Origin: Aphelocoma coerulescens
Lineage: Eukaryota > Chordata > Aves > Passeriformes > Corvidae
Reading direction: 5' to 3'
Assembly (NCBI RefSeq): GCF_041296385.1
Contig: NW_027184085.1
Span: forward strand, 56,387,109 to 56,451,108
DNA: 64,000 bases
This document shows, in pieces, positions 1 to 11,182 of this stretch (positions within the stretch are counted from its first letter, which is position 1; each line of letters starts with the position of its first letter). Both the position numbers and the translations under genes were made by a program. The notes below the pieces were generated by a model that was not told where the DNA came from, did no database searches, and saw nothing but the letters and a program-made list of their open reading frames with translations.

Positions 1-699
1 TGTAGTCCCAAAGGGACCTTCCTGTAGTTAGCTCTTTAAAATATACTAATTGTTCTGCTTTAAAATTAATAATATTAATCACTCTTTCCAATCTCTTACT
101 ACACTGAAGTATAGATTGACTTCCTTTCAGATCTAAGGACTTTGGGTGTCCAAAAACCTTCCCTCTGCCTCATCAGTTAATTTATTAAAGCATTATTTTG
201 CTGCTAAGTGTTTGGCCTGAATCTAGCTTGGGATCAGAAGCCCAAGAGCTCTATTGGTTCTTTTGACAAATTTCTTCTCCTGAAGAAGTGAAGCAGGCCA
301 AGACCCTTGTTTTGCTAATCTACAGCACTCTGTATATTTTTTGGGAACACTTCTACCTTTTTTGTTAATGACTTGTGGAAACTGTCTCAATGTGGCCTAT
401 GCCTGCTTCAAAAGTTGTATTGGAATCCCTACATAGATTTCATGGTCTGCTTGGCATTGGTTTAAAATGATATTAACATTATTAAGTTAAAATGCTATTA
501 AGATAAAATGTTGGAGTGAGTTAAAATATTAAGTTAAACCATACACACTCTGGAGAGTGTAGCAACTCCTAGAAAGATGTAATAAGGAGAAAGTAAATAA
601 AAAAATTTAATAGCTGTGCAGGAAAGTGATGCCTTTTCCTGGTCTTAAAATCAAGAGTCACACATAGTTAGAAGGGGAGAAGGGATTTTACCTTGGTAT

Positions 700-960
700 T
701 TATTTTAAGGATCCTTAGGTGCACACGTCCAGGTCATATGCATCGAGATGCACCCCACCGAGTGCGTGTGTGTGTGTGCGTGTGTGCCCCCCAACATCGA
801 GTATAACATTATAGGTTTTACTAATTAGCAAATCTATCAAAAATTCCCCAATGAGAGGCTCAGTTGAGCCCCCTCCCCAAGGAACCTTCCCCTGGATGGT
901 TCAATCTTGGTTTACAGAATGAGTTCTGGAGAGGACCTTGGGGTCTGGGGCACACTGATC
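700..960. other. CpG-bearing segment around a (GT)n run; possible old LTR remnant
   Basis: This stretch contains several CpGs and C-rich runs in otherwise AT-rich, CpG-poor DNA, with an alternating GT run at 763-787 and a short perfect palindrome (TGCATC-GA-GATGCA) near 740. An A/T-rich stretch at about 700-712 would read as an AATAAA-like signal on the minus strand, so a degraded minus-strand LTR is conceivable. I found no TG...CA ends with a matching target-site duplication, so no family is assigned. Confidence 0.25.
763..787. repeat. (GT)n dinucleotide microsatellite
   Basis: Alternating GT with one GC interruption, about 25 bp. It is short and probably modestly polymorphic. Confidence 0.85.
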
Positions 961-3900
961 CCTAGCTATGAAGCTTCTAAGATGTTTAGTCTCTCAGCTT
1001 GACAAACAAGTCCAAGAATGTTGGCAAAAAGCACTAGGAATACAGACACTGTAAAAAGGTATAACAGGGGTATAAAAGAAAAGGCAAAAATCTTCATGGC
1101 ATCAAAAGAATAACAGAGGCTAAAATTTCTGGCACAAAATACGATGAGGTGATCTAAGACAGAGCACAACCTACATGAAGATTAATGAATACAGAACACC
1201 TGTCTTGGGACATTGTTTTAGCAGTGTCTATGCATAGATATAAATGCATAATACTTAACAGTGTGAATCTTTATCCACCTTACCCCTTAAAATATTTGAA
1301 AATTTATTGATAGTGTGTTTATTTACAATGATATTTTATGGACCTAAACACAAACCGACAGTAATGAGCAATTCGTGTCACTAAATCCATTTTTATGTGA
1401 ATTACCATATTCAGAAAGCTGTAAGGGTAGTTAATGAACCTTGCTGATGTTCTTGTTAGAAATGCCTGACTTAGACCCTGATCTCCTCTTTAAACCTTGG
1501 TAATGATCATGCCTTCATAATTTAAAATGTTTATTGTTTCCCTTCATGATACCATAATTGTACTAGTCTTTTTTTTTTTAAAGGCATTTAGTAAAAGTGG
1601 CTTGCAGAAATAAAGAAATATTAAACTTACATTTGATTTTCTGTCTCCAAATCTAACTCTCTTTGTGGATCTTATAAGAGCAATATACTTATGTATTTAA
1701 AAGGGTCTAATAAAGCATGGGTTGACCAGGAAGATGCAGCTGCCCACATGTGTTCCCCATTAGCAGTGCACACCCTGACCTCTTTTGCAATTGCAAACTA
1801 AAATGTGTATGAACAGATCTTTAAGCTAGTTCTTTGTGACTACAGTTTGAACATTAGGTTTTTTACAACTAAAGGCATTTGTAATACATAAAGAAATTGA
1901 GCTGATAAAAAACTAAGCACAACTTGCTTAAAAATACACAAATTTGTGGTTCAGATTATTCTTTGGAAGAAGAGGGGAAAGTGTGGAAATAGCTTGTTAA
2001 GAAGTTTTAAATTGCTTTTGTTGATAGAATGCCTTCCAATTCTTAAACACAGATGACTTGGGCCATCTCTGTTCTCCTTATGGAGCTGTTGTCAGCTCAG
2101 CTACTGGGGGACAGTTAGAACCAGTATCACAATCCACATTCTTTTTCTCCACTGGAATTCTTATCTCCTTTCATTTTAAGCAATTTTAGGAAGAAAAGAG
2201 GGTATTGCAATGCTGTGGGACACTCCGTACTAATCTACTGGATGCAGTTTCCTCTGCCATTGGCCAGGTGGGCAGCAGGGAGAAAACATGTAGATGTTCA
2301 CCAGTTTTGCATTATTCCCTCTCTAAAGCCCAGAGGAAGCCTCTGATGTTGCAAAGCAAGCAAAATAAAATGAAAACTTCTTTGGAAGGCTTCAAAAAAA
2401 GTCACTGTGGATTGAGTAATTATTTAACATAATAAGACATTATTTTCTGTCCTGTGTTATCCTCTCTGTAAACCTGTCCCCTTGGGCAGGGCTTTAATGG
2501 AGAATAAACAGGGCCAGTAGTTCTGTTGTTCAAAGATATAAAGTCCTTTGCAAAAGGATCACTGAGAGAAAATCTGTGTCTTGAGAAATCTGTGGGTAAA
2601 GTAACTAAACTACTTGCTTTAGGGATAGAGGGGAGAGGATATTGAGACATGGGTGGCTCTGTAGTAATTCAAATTCATATGTTCTTGTGTTGGTTGGTTT
2701 TTGTTTTTTAAACGTACATTTTATTCCTGCATGTAGCTGTGGCTAATATTGTTGCTTATTTGTATTCAAAACCAACCTAAACCAGCTAAACTGCATCTGC
2801 CAGAAAATCCTTTTTTCTCTCCTTTCTCTCACCATCCAAACAGTAAGGCTTGTGTTTGAATTCAGCAGCCTCTTTGATGTCTGATCATTTAGCTGGTTAT
2901 TTCAGAACTCAGGTTAATTGAGGACATGGTCTACAGTTGACTCAAGAGTTGCTTTAATAAGATTATGTTTATTAAATTGATTAAAGAACTGTTTGTCCCC
3001 ATAATCGACTATGAGAATGTTATTTGTGGTATTAGAAATGGATTAAGATACACTCAGCCAAACTAAACATTTGTATAACAAGTTTTATTTGTGGAGAGTA
3101 GTACTGCTGGATTTTGCATGTCTTTTTTCACTTGCACTAGTGCATGTCAGGGGGCAGCTTCTTCTGGATCTCATTTGCTTACAGGGATCCACTGACCTGT
3201 GCTAATCTTTCCACCTGGCAACTGCTTGGTATGTAGCAGCATGGCAGTGAACCAGAGGTGAAAATTGGTCAGGAATTCCTGGCTGTCCACAGAGCAGGGT
3301 CAGTGAGTTGTCCTTTTTCAGGGGCTTTGCCTTGTTTTCTGTTTTCACAGCTTCCTTACATCTCAGTAAAGAGGCAAAAATTATTTCAGACTGAAAGAGT
3401 AGCTGCAATTTTACCTTTTTTGAAAGCACAATAATACAAACAAAATTACAGGAAGACCTCAAGGGAAATATTTGATGGATTTTATTTTCCAATAAATGAA
3501 CTCATTATTGGCATTAAGAACAGTCACACCATAGAAAGAGGAAGATAGAATATTTTTTGGATCTTCAGGAAGTATTGTAGGTGAAATTTCACTTAGAAAC
3601 AGAGCTCTGCCGTAATGGAGGAAAACTCAAACTATAGAGGGCCTTCCCAATATAACTGTGAAGTTATCTCTTCTTTTTTCTCCAGTAACAATGAGGTTAA
3701 GGCTGGCTCTTGCAGAAAAGTCTGCTTATCTTTCTTCTCCCATAAAATTTCTCTGTCCAAAATGATCTTCCAAGCACCTAGACAATGGGTACATGCCTAT
3801 ATTATTTATCTGCAGTGGTATGACTGCAGTCAAGCTTCAGATCAGAGAAGGAAATTGTTCCATGTTAGCTACTATTTTCATATTGGTCCCAAATTGTAAG

Positions 3901-6900
3901 ACCACTTATGGGAGCCAAGTTATTAGGCTCAGTTATTAAAACTAAAGTTTATCATTTTGTTTAAATCTACACACCTTACTTATCATGGCCAAAGTTTTCG
4001 TTTTGACATCAGAAATTTTTTATTAGGAACCAATTGAAGTTTTTAATCAGTAAGATATAAACAGTTTTGTGAAACACTGTAGAATGGTCATTTATCATTA
4101 ATGTGCTTCAAAAATATGATGAAATACATGTGGCTGAGATTAAAAAATCTCTAACTAGGATATTTATTTTAAAAAAAATTTGAAAAGCTAACCAGAATTA
4201 AATAAAAAAAGCAGACAGCAGAAATTGTAATCAGGGGCTTTTGTGTACTAAAGAGCTATTGTGAGTTTTTTTGTTCAAGCAGAGAATTAAGAGAATTTAA
4301 CTTTCTACATTTTGAATATTTGGTTGATTAAAAAGAGAGTTTTTATGTTTATTGTCTAAATATAAAAGTATGGAGAATGACCATGAGATTTTGCCACTGA
4401 GAAATGGTGAAAACTAAGTGACTGATGTCTATTAAAATCACAAAGATCTTCTTAAAACAAGAGAGGATTTAATGACCTTAATGGTACATTCTCGAGTCTT
4501 CTGCATGTAGAATTACATACATAGGGTATGAGTGGAAAGCTCTTATGCCAGAGTTTTGATGGTAGTCACTAGTCAGAAATTGCCTCCATTAACTTTTATA
4601 ACACATGTGAAGCTGGAAAATGCTAGTATTTCAAGTTAAATATCGCAAAGATTTATGAATAATATGATTCTACCAAACTGTAGTCTACTCCTCATCTTTA
4701 GACAAGATGAGGCCACAGGCAGATGCAGAGCCTGAGGGCTTCCTCCCAGTCTGCTCCAAACAGTATCTGTGCAGAGCATTCCACAGCCTGCCATGTGTAT
4801 GCTCACACTGCCTAAAAGACATATTTCTCAAGACAAACTCTGGTATCTAAAATATCAGCGCATCACAAATTGGAAAATGCTGATCATGTCTTTAGATGCC
4901 TACTGTTTAAATAAGCAAATACATCGAAGCCAGGACTTTGGACAAAATGCAGTTATTTCCAAATTGCTCCAATGTTATAAACACAGAGAGCTGACTAGAA
5001 AGGTCAAGAGGGTCAAATATCATTTTAGGTCTCTATCATTTTTATCTCCCCACTTACAGGTCTTTTCTTTGTATTATGACATCTTCTTTGCCACTTGGAG
5101 CACTATGTTGATATGCTTTTTTTTCTGCTTCAGAACTTTTCATATTCAGTATTCTTCCCTACTTGTATACTAAGCTCAGTATAAGTTCCCCTCACTCAGG
5201 GAAACCAAAATTTTAGAATGGACTGGCACACCTTTTGAAAAACTGAGCCTTCAGGGGTAGAACAGTGGAAATTTTGGAGAGTGCCAACTGCCCATCATTT
5301 GAAATGTAGTGCTGTTGGATTTTTGTTATCCTTTTTTCTTGTTTTATTGCAGAACTTTTTTGTTTGGTGCTTCAGTACTTTGGCATTTATATTGCAGACA
5401 TGATAATATGGACTATAAGCTGATAAGTGAGCTGCCACACAGTTTCTTCTGCCTCACTACCTATTTAAAACTTAGTTTTTCTTAGAGTCCTCATACATAT
5501 GAGGTTTAGCTCTGCTGCAATAGTCATGAAATTAGGATGTCTGAACAGTCTTTAAAATCCTTATAAAGTAATGTTAATTCCTTTGAATTATTGCTATATT
5601 TGCTTATGTAGGAATAAGTCTTTGTTTTCTGTTTTCCAAGATGCTTAAATTTGATGTAAAAAGACCATGTTAGCCCCAAATATTTTTATTTCCTTGTTCT
5701 TATGGAACACACGTGAAACATATGCTCATTAGTACAGGGATTAATTTAAATCATAATGTTTTCAAATGGCCAACATCAAATAAACTTAGGGAGTAAACAT
5801 GGACAGGTAAACAGGGAGTAAACAGGGACAAACGTGGTAAACAAGCTATGAAGTGCAGCTGAGTGTGAAGATGATTATCCAGGGGTAGGGTTTGTGAGTA
5901 CTGGGCAAGTAGAGCAATTTACTTCTGGATAATAATGCGATTTTCTCACACAATATGCCAGATTACTTCTCCCTCAGCTCTGCTCTTGCTACTCTCCGTA
6001 ATATTATCCATTTGGTGCACTCAGTTCCTGAGCCTTTGCTGGCTAGTGCAAAGACCATCAAGCAGCATGTGTGTGCACATGCACATGCCCTCACTGCTGC
6101 TGTTATGAATTTTCTTATTGGCTTTTAGTTGTTCACAAAATCCAGAGCAGTCATTAATTTGTTTCACCAAGCAGAGGCAACTAAGTTGCTGGGACACATG
6201 AAGGGAGGTTAATATTTTCTCTCTTGGTAGCAAAAAAAATATTCCTATGTTGCTTGATCAGAGGAATTTACTGTATTTATCATCTTGTTCCAGATTACAC
6301 TTTTTAGTGTTTGCTTAATGATCAGACTCTAAAGGGGATCTATTTATTTACAGTACTATGCATGATCTCTGCAGTGTCACATATCATAGACGAGTGTAAA
6401 GGCATTCGAAAATATATTATAGAAGGCTTTTATTAGGTATTTCTTGATATGTTCTTCTGTAGGGTGAAAAATTGGAATGTTAACCTAATCTAAATTTTAA
6501 TGATTTTTACTTACTGTGGATACTTTTTCTTTCTATCACTGAGACAAGTGTTTGTAAATACATGCATTTTTTTTCTTCTGATGAGCTCAGAAAGCTTTCA
6601 GTGCCCAATTATTTACCATTAGAAGTCATTGTCACTACATCAGTTCTACAAATTTGTGAGATGAGGCTCATGTACTCTAAACAGATTGTGATACATTTGG
6701 GGAACAGTGGGAATTTTCAGTTCAATGATATTTTTTTGAAGTAACTTGGCCTGAGTAATACAGAAATAGAAGCAGTGAGCCCATGATGTGGTTACGTAAT
6801 GGAGATGAAAAGAAGAGTGGAATTAAAATAAATACTGTGCATAAAACCAGTTCCAAAAGTCTTACCCACTAGTACTTATGGGATAGCCATCTGAGAGAAA

Positions 6901-7447
6901 ACAATTTTCAACCTGATTTAATTTTAGGACTTTTTGAATGCCAGATACAGGAAAAGCAGATTAGGCACCCCAGACTGGCCCCATTTTAGCAAGCCAGTGT
7001 AACTTCAGCAGCAGTAAGTGCTGAGTCAAGCTGGACCAAGGAACGAAAGGCTTGCTCAGTTCTGGAGGATTCATCAGTGCTCTCCATGCATCATCTGGGA
7101 AGGAGTTCCCTCACAGATGTACACCAGCTTAGCCCTGAACCCCTGGCTGCACCATCTAACACATATGATTAATTACCTTTCACGGAAAAGCAGATCTCTC
7201 CTTTGCTGTATGCAAATATAGAATTTTCCAAAGACAATACACAGATGGTATAAGATTCAGACCAGGACCAGAGAAGAGTTAGTCTGACATGAAATGATTG
7301 GTCAAAGACAAAAGCAGGTGTTCCTTATCATTAACAAGCCAGGCTGTCATCTTTGTAGTTATTGCATTGTTCAGAATAGTTTTTATTCAGACACTGTTTA
7401 AAAGTGTTAAAGTCTTGCAACTTGGTATTGGTGTATTTGGAAAGGCA
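961..7447. other. AT-rich unique DNA, no gene recognised
   Basis: I see no recognisable coding region, RNA gene or repeat family here. The longest open frame (about 4769-5173, plus) starts at a TTG, has no similarity I recognise and no flanking splice pattern. Open frames of this size are expected by chance over 64 kb read in six frames. Confidence 0.6.
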
Positions 7448-7499
7448 TTTATTACAGCTATTTTCATTCTGTATTTATTACATCTGTTTTCATTCTGTG
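7448..7499 (+). repeat. 26-bp tandem duplication in a pyrimidine-rich tract
   Basis: Two adjacent 26-bp copies (7448-7473 and 7474-7499), each beginning TTTATTACA and ending TTCATTCTGT, differ at only three positions. The pair lies directly upstream of the splice-acceptor-like sequence at 7500-7511 and so duplicates what would be the branch-point and polypyrimidine region of that acceptor. Confidence 0.75.
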
Positions 7500-7511
7500 T
7501 TTGTTTCACAG

Positions 7512-7565
7512 GGAGACATCGTAATGCTGTCTGATCCCGACTCTAAAACTGAGAACGGAAAACCT
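7512..7565 (+). CDS. Candidate 54-bp cassette exon (unidentified gene)
   Basis: A pyrimidine-rich tract ending in TTTCACAG precedes 7512, and a GTAATT donor-like sequence begins at 7566. The 54 bases between them read GDIVMLSDPDSKTENGKP in one frame; both other frames contain stops. The length is a multiple of three and the reading starts in phase 0, as expected of a cassette exon. The segment carries three CpGs (ATCGTA, CCCGAC, AACGGA) in CpG-poor surroundings, which suggests constraint. I do not recognise the protein. If it is joined to the acceptor at 7890, the frame would end after ATG AAA TGA, giving an alternative C-terminus. Without splicing the frame stays open to about 7598. The donor is not optimal and chance cannot be excluded. 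Confidence 0.3.
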
Positions 7566-7858
7566 GTAATTTTACTAATTTCATTATATATTTCCTAAAC
7601 TCTGTTTCTGCAGTTTCATTGAGTGTATACAATGGTACAGAGTGATAGAAAATATAATGGCTATTTTATTTGTGATAAATTCCACAAGAAATTCCTTCCT
7701 TGTCTCACAGTGTAACTGTCCCAATTCTATAAAACTTCACACCATGCTATCGTCTATCCTCTTTAAACAGACTAAACTAAATATGTGTTTAAACTTGCAT
7801 GCACGTAGTTTCTTATTTTGTAATAATTTTCCATGTGCACTAAAAATCCACATTGTTT

Positions 7859-7889
7859 AATTTCTTTTCTTCCTTCTGTTTCTGTCTAG
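7859..7889 (+). promoter_or_regulatory. Strong splice-acceptor-like polypyrimidine tract and AG
   Basis: About 29 nearly uninterrupted pyrimidines (mainly T and C) end in CTAG at 7886-7889, a textbook vertebrate 3' splice-site shape. The sequence downstream begins ATGAAATGA, so a phase-0 exon entering here would stop within three codons. It could be a terminal or non-coding exon, possibly linked to the candidate exon at 7512-7565. This rests on sequence shape only. Confidence 0.3.
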
Positions 7890-9599
7890 ATGAAATGACT
7901 AAATCCGGTTGTTTTTAAGGAAAAATCTAAACAGACATTGACCATCCGAAGAACAAATAAGTCAAAATATAGTCTCATTAACAGGTTTTAGAACTCTACA
8001 AACACAGCTAACTCTCAGTAGCTTTGATGATCTTAAATATACTAACATTTTTAATGAATTAAGTGAATAACCAGGACACTAATCATGTGTCCGTATATCT
8101 GACCAGAACAGAATGGATCAGACTACGAAACCCTGGCTAAGGAAATCCAGTACACCTAAACAGTTACTATTATTAATGCAAGCCATCACATTTAGCATAC
8201 AAATTTGCAAAGATCAAACCAAATATCAGGGAAGCGATTCTTCTTTAATATTCTTGGGTCCTTTTTCGCAAATAGCCTTGCTTCTCCAGGGACCATCTGG
8301 AAATATTTTTCCAAAGACTGGGTTTTACCTGATCTACAATACTATGATTCCTCAATTTGATAAACAGTCACAAACACAGAAATTGTAGTTCACAGTGTTG
8401 AAAATTCCTTTGAGGATAGACAGTTATTTCTCTAGATCTCTGTCAAGGCGGAAGCTGTTGATTTTTTGCTTATATTTTTATGGAAAGAACTCACAGGTCT
8501 TTTTCACCTAGTGAGTTCAGATATTACAGATCTCTGCTTAGAAAACAGGTTGCAAAGCTTGTAATTTTGAACTTTCCTTTTGCATGTGGGGTCCATTGAA
8601 AGGGTACAGATCAGGAGCCAGCATAAAGTGAAACTGTTCATATTTGAAAGTAGATTTTTCTTTTTTCAATGAAAACTGAATTTTTTGTCATTGTTTTGGA
8701 GAAGTCCAAAAATTCCTGTTGGACACTGCAGGTCATTTTTTCTTTGTTAATTATTCTTAAGGATGATAGGGCAGTAATGTTTGCCCTGCATTGTTCAGTG
8801 ATACGTGATTTCAGCTCATTGGGCAAGATTCTTTTATTCCAAGTGCTGCAAACCAAAGAAAGTCAGTCCTCAATCACTACAGAGGTGTTTGTTCACCTTG
8901 TTTCTCATTCACTCTGACTATAAAAAATAAGTCTACTTGAGACCACACAGCAGTATAATTGACTTTAAGAAGCAGTTGTCATAGGGATTTTGGTATGCAG
9001 AATTGCCTTACACCTCCTTTTAAACACATTCAAAGTAACAAGTCTTTGTTAACATTCACAATTCATATCCTTTGAAAAAAAACCTCATATTATGGATCTT
9101 GGCAAATAATATCTAAAGTCTGTTATAGAAATTATGTCCATTTTTAAAAGTGATGTACAAGGGGCAGGAAGGAATATTAGTTTCTTACCTTCATATTCCA
9201 CTTTACTTTTTATAGTCTATCTAAAAATCAGGGAGAAGGTTCTTTTCTAACCAGTACTAATCACAATTTGTTGGAAACATTGTAGTTGTTGTTTTAATAT
9301 GGTAACTGATGTGGTGAGTTTTTTTCTGGCAGTAATTATCAATATTGTCTAAAGAAAGCAAACTCCTGGGGACACTAGTTCTTTCAGAGAATGAATAGGA
9401 GGGATTTTTAGTCATGTTATTCTCAATTAGTCTGAGAGGGTTTAAACACATCTGTATGTGTATTTATCCTGAAGTGTGGAGATAAATCCTAGAATTAAAT
9501 ATGCTTTTCAGAAGCTTTAAAGACACTCCGTGACAATGTTGGATCTTGACTTGAACTGTCTTTTCTTTAATTCTTTCAGCTGAAGGAGTTCTTTCCCTC
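7890..9599. other. Unique AT-rich DNA, no gene recognised
   Basis: No further gene or repeat is recognised. If the acceptor at 7889 is used, the first part could be an untranslated terminal exon, but I cannot point to a convincing polyadenylation site. The opposing open frames at 8638-8917 overlap each other on both strands and look like chance. Confidence 0.5.
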
Positions 9600-10020
9600 T
9601 AGAAATCATGTCTGATGAGGAGTGGCTGAGGGAGCTGTAGTTGTTTAGCCTGGAGAAAAGGAGGCTCAGGGGACACCTTATCACTCTCCACAGCTACCTG
9701 AAAGGAGGGTGTAGCCAGATGGGATTGGTCTCCTCCATGTCTCAAGGAAGAGAGACAATGGCCTTAACTTGCAGCAGAGGAGTTCAGATTAGATATTAGA
9801 AAAAAAACCCTGAAAGAGTGATTAGGCAGTGGAATAAACTGCCCGTGGAGGTGGTGGAGTCACCATACCTGGAAGTGCTCAAGCGATGTCTGGATGTGGC
9901 CCTGGAGGATATACATGGCTTCATGCCATGCTGGCCCTTTATGGCGATGCGGGATTGATGGCCAGACTGGGTGATCTTGAACATGGTCTTTTCCAGCCCT
10001 GACAGTTCTGCAATCCTGTC
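9600..10020 (+). mobile_element. CR1 LINE, 5'-truncated 3' end
   Basis: The segment follows the typical avian CR1 3' region: the GAGGAGTGGCTGAGG and TTTAGCCTGGAGAAAAGGAGGCTCAGG blocks, a degenerate TTAGATATTAGAAAAA block near 9790, a GGAATAAACTGCCC block, and a tail reading GATCTTGAACATGGTCTTTT(CC)AGCCC followed by a decayed octamer-like end. CR1 copies are normally 5'-truncated and lack a poly(A) tail, as here. The tail type (GGTCTTTTCCAGCC) differs from the copies at 10.4 and 62.2 kb, so it belongs to another subfamily. It is not coding. Boundaries are good to about 15 bp. Confidence 0.9.
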
Positions 10021-10436
10021 TCCAAAAACAGTTTAGTCTAGGAGCAGAAAGCTGAAATGAGTGTCTCTTGAAGAGTCAGGTCCATTTAGTATAGATTTCA
10101 GAAAATTTTTTCAATTTCATATACTGACCCCTTAAATATTCTTCACAGTAGTTCAAGGTGACCAAAGTGTCTTGTCTACATACACCACAGTCCTCTTGTG
10201 TAAGCAGCAATAAGCAAATGGCAGAGGCACTGGAAAGATGCAACATCTCCCTTGCAGAAATGCATGGGGGAGAGTGAAGAATAACTACACTGATCTTCAG
10301 AATATGGAGCAAGGTTTGAGGAAGGTATTGTGGAATATCTTCTAGGCTTGGCTGCAAATAAATATTACTTAAAATAAATCAGAGAAGAGCATACAGCCCA
10401 AATTAAAAACAACTAGTTTTTGTGCCTTCAAGTTCT
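10021..10436. other. Unique spacer between two CR1 copies
   Basis: About 415 bp of AT-rich sequence with no CR1 similarity that I can see. This indicates two independent insertions rather than one interrupted element. Confidence 0.6.
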
Positions 10437-11182
10437 TCTCTGGGATGGGGCAACTCTGGATGTACAGACAGACTGGGGAAGGAGAGGCTGGAAAGCAGAA
10501 ATGAGTGCAGGAAAGGGACCTGGGTGTCCTGGTCAATGACAAGGTGAACATGAGTGAGCAGAGCCCTGGCAGCCAGGAGAGCCACCCGTGTCCTGGGGTG
10601 CATCAGGCACAGCATCACCAGCCGGGCAAGGGAGGGGATTGTCCCGCTCTGCTCTGCACTGGGGCAGCCTCACCTCGAGTGCTGGGGGCAGGTCTGGGTG
10701 CCATAACAGAGAAAAGCCATGGAGCTGTTAGAGAGTGTCCAAAGGAGGGCACGAGGATTGGGAAGGGCCTTGAGGGGAAGCCGTGTGAGGAGTGGCTGAG
10801 GTCACTTGGTCTGTTCAGCCTGGAGGAGACTGAGGGGAGACCTCACTGCAGTTACAACTTCCTTGTGAGGGGAAGAGGAGGGGCAGGCACTGATCTGTTC
10901 TCTGTGGTGACAGTGACAGGACCCGAGGGAATGGCCTGAAGTTGTGTCAGGGGAGGTTTAGGTTGAATATCAGGAAAAGGTTCTTCACCCAGAGAGTGGT
11001 TGGGCACTGAGCAGGCTGCCCAGGGAAGTGGTTGCAACACCAGCCTGACAGAGTTCAGAGGTGTTTGGACAATATTCTCAAACACATGATGTGACTTTTG
11101 GGGATGGTGCTGTGCAGGCCCAGGACTCAGTGATCCTTGTGGGTCCCTTTCTACTCATCATATTCTAGGATTAGGTGACTAA
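10437..11182 (+). mobile_element. CR1 LINE, 3' part (end of ORF2 plus 3' UTR)
   Basis: About 745 bp of a CR1 in sense orientation. It includes the region for the C-terminus of the reverse-transcriptase polyprotein (GGGACCTGGGTGTCCTGGTCAA, GTGTCCTGGGGTGCATCA, CCGCTCTGCTCTGCACTGG), then GAGGGGAGACCTCACTGCAG, GACAGGACCCGAGGGAATGGC and GGTTCTTCACCCAGAG, ending in a GATCCTTGTGGGTCCC tail and a decayed ATTCTA repeat at about 11160-11175. Open frames across it are frameshifted, so it is dead. The tail is of the same type as in the SINEs at 13.4 and 60.0 kb. It is relatively GC-rich and well preserved, so younger than the neighbouring CR1. Confidence 0.93.

Noticed and set aside
4690..4712. Perfect 9-bp hairpin with 5-nt loop
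   Set aside because: A couple of such hairpins are expected by chance in a window of this size, and there is no supporting context.
4769..5173. 134-codon plus-strand frame
   Set aside because: TTG start, AT-rich codons and no recognisable domain; probably chance.
10505..10939. 144-codon frame
   Set aside because: It lies in the CR1 3' region and is frameshifted relative to the reverse-transcriptase polyprotein.
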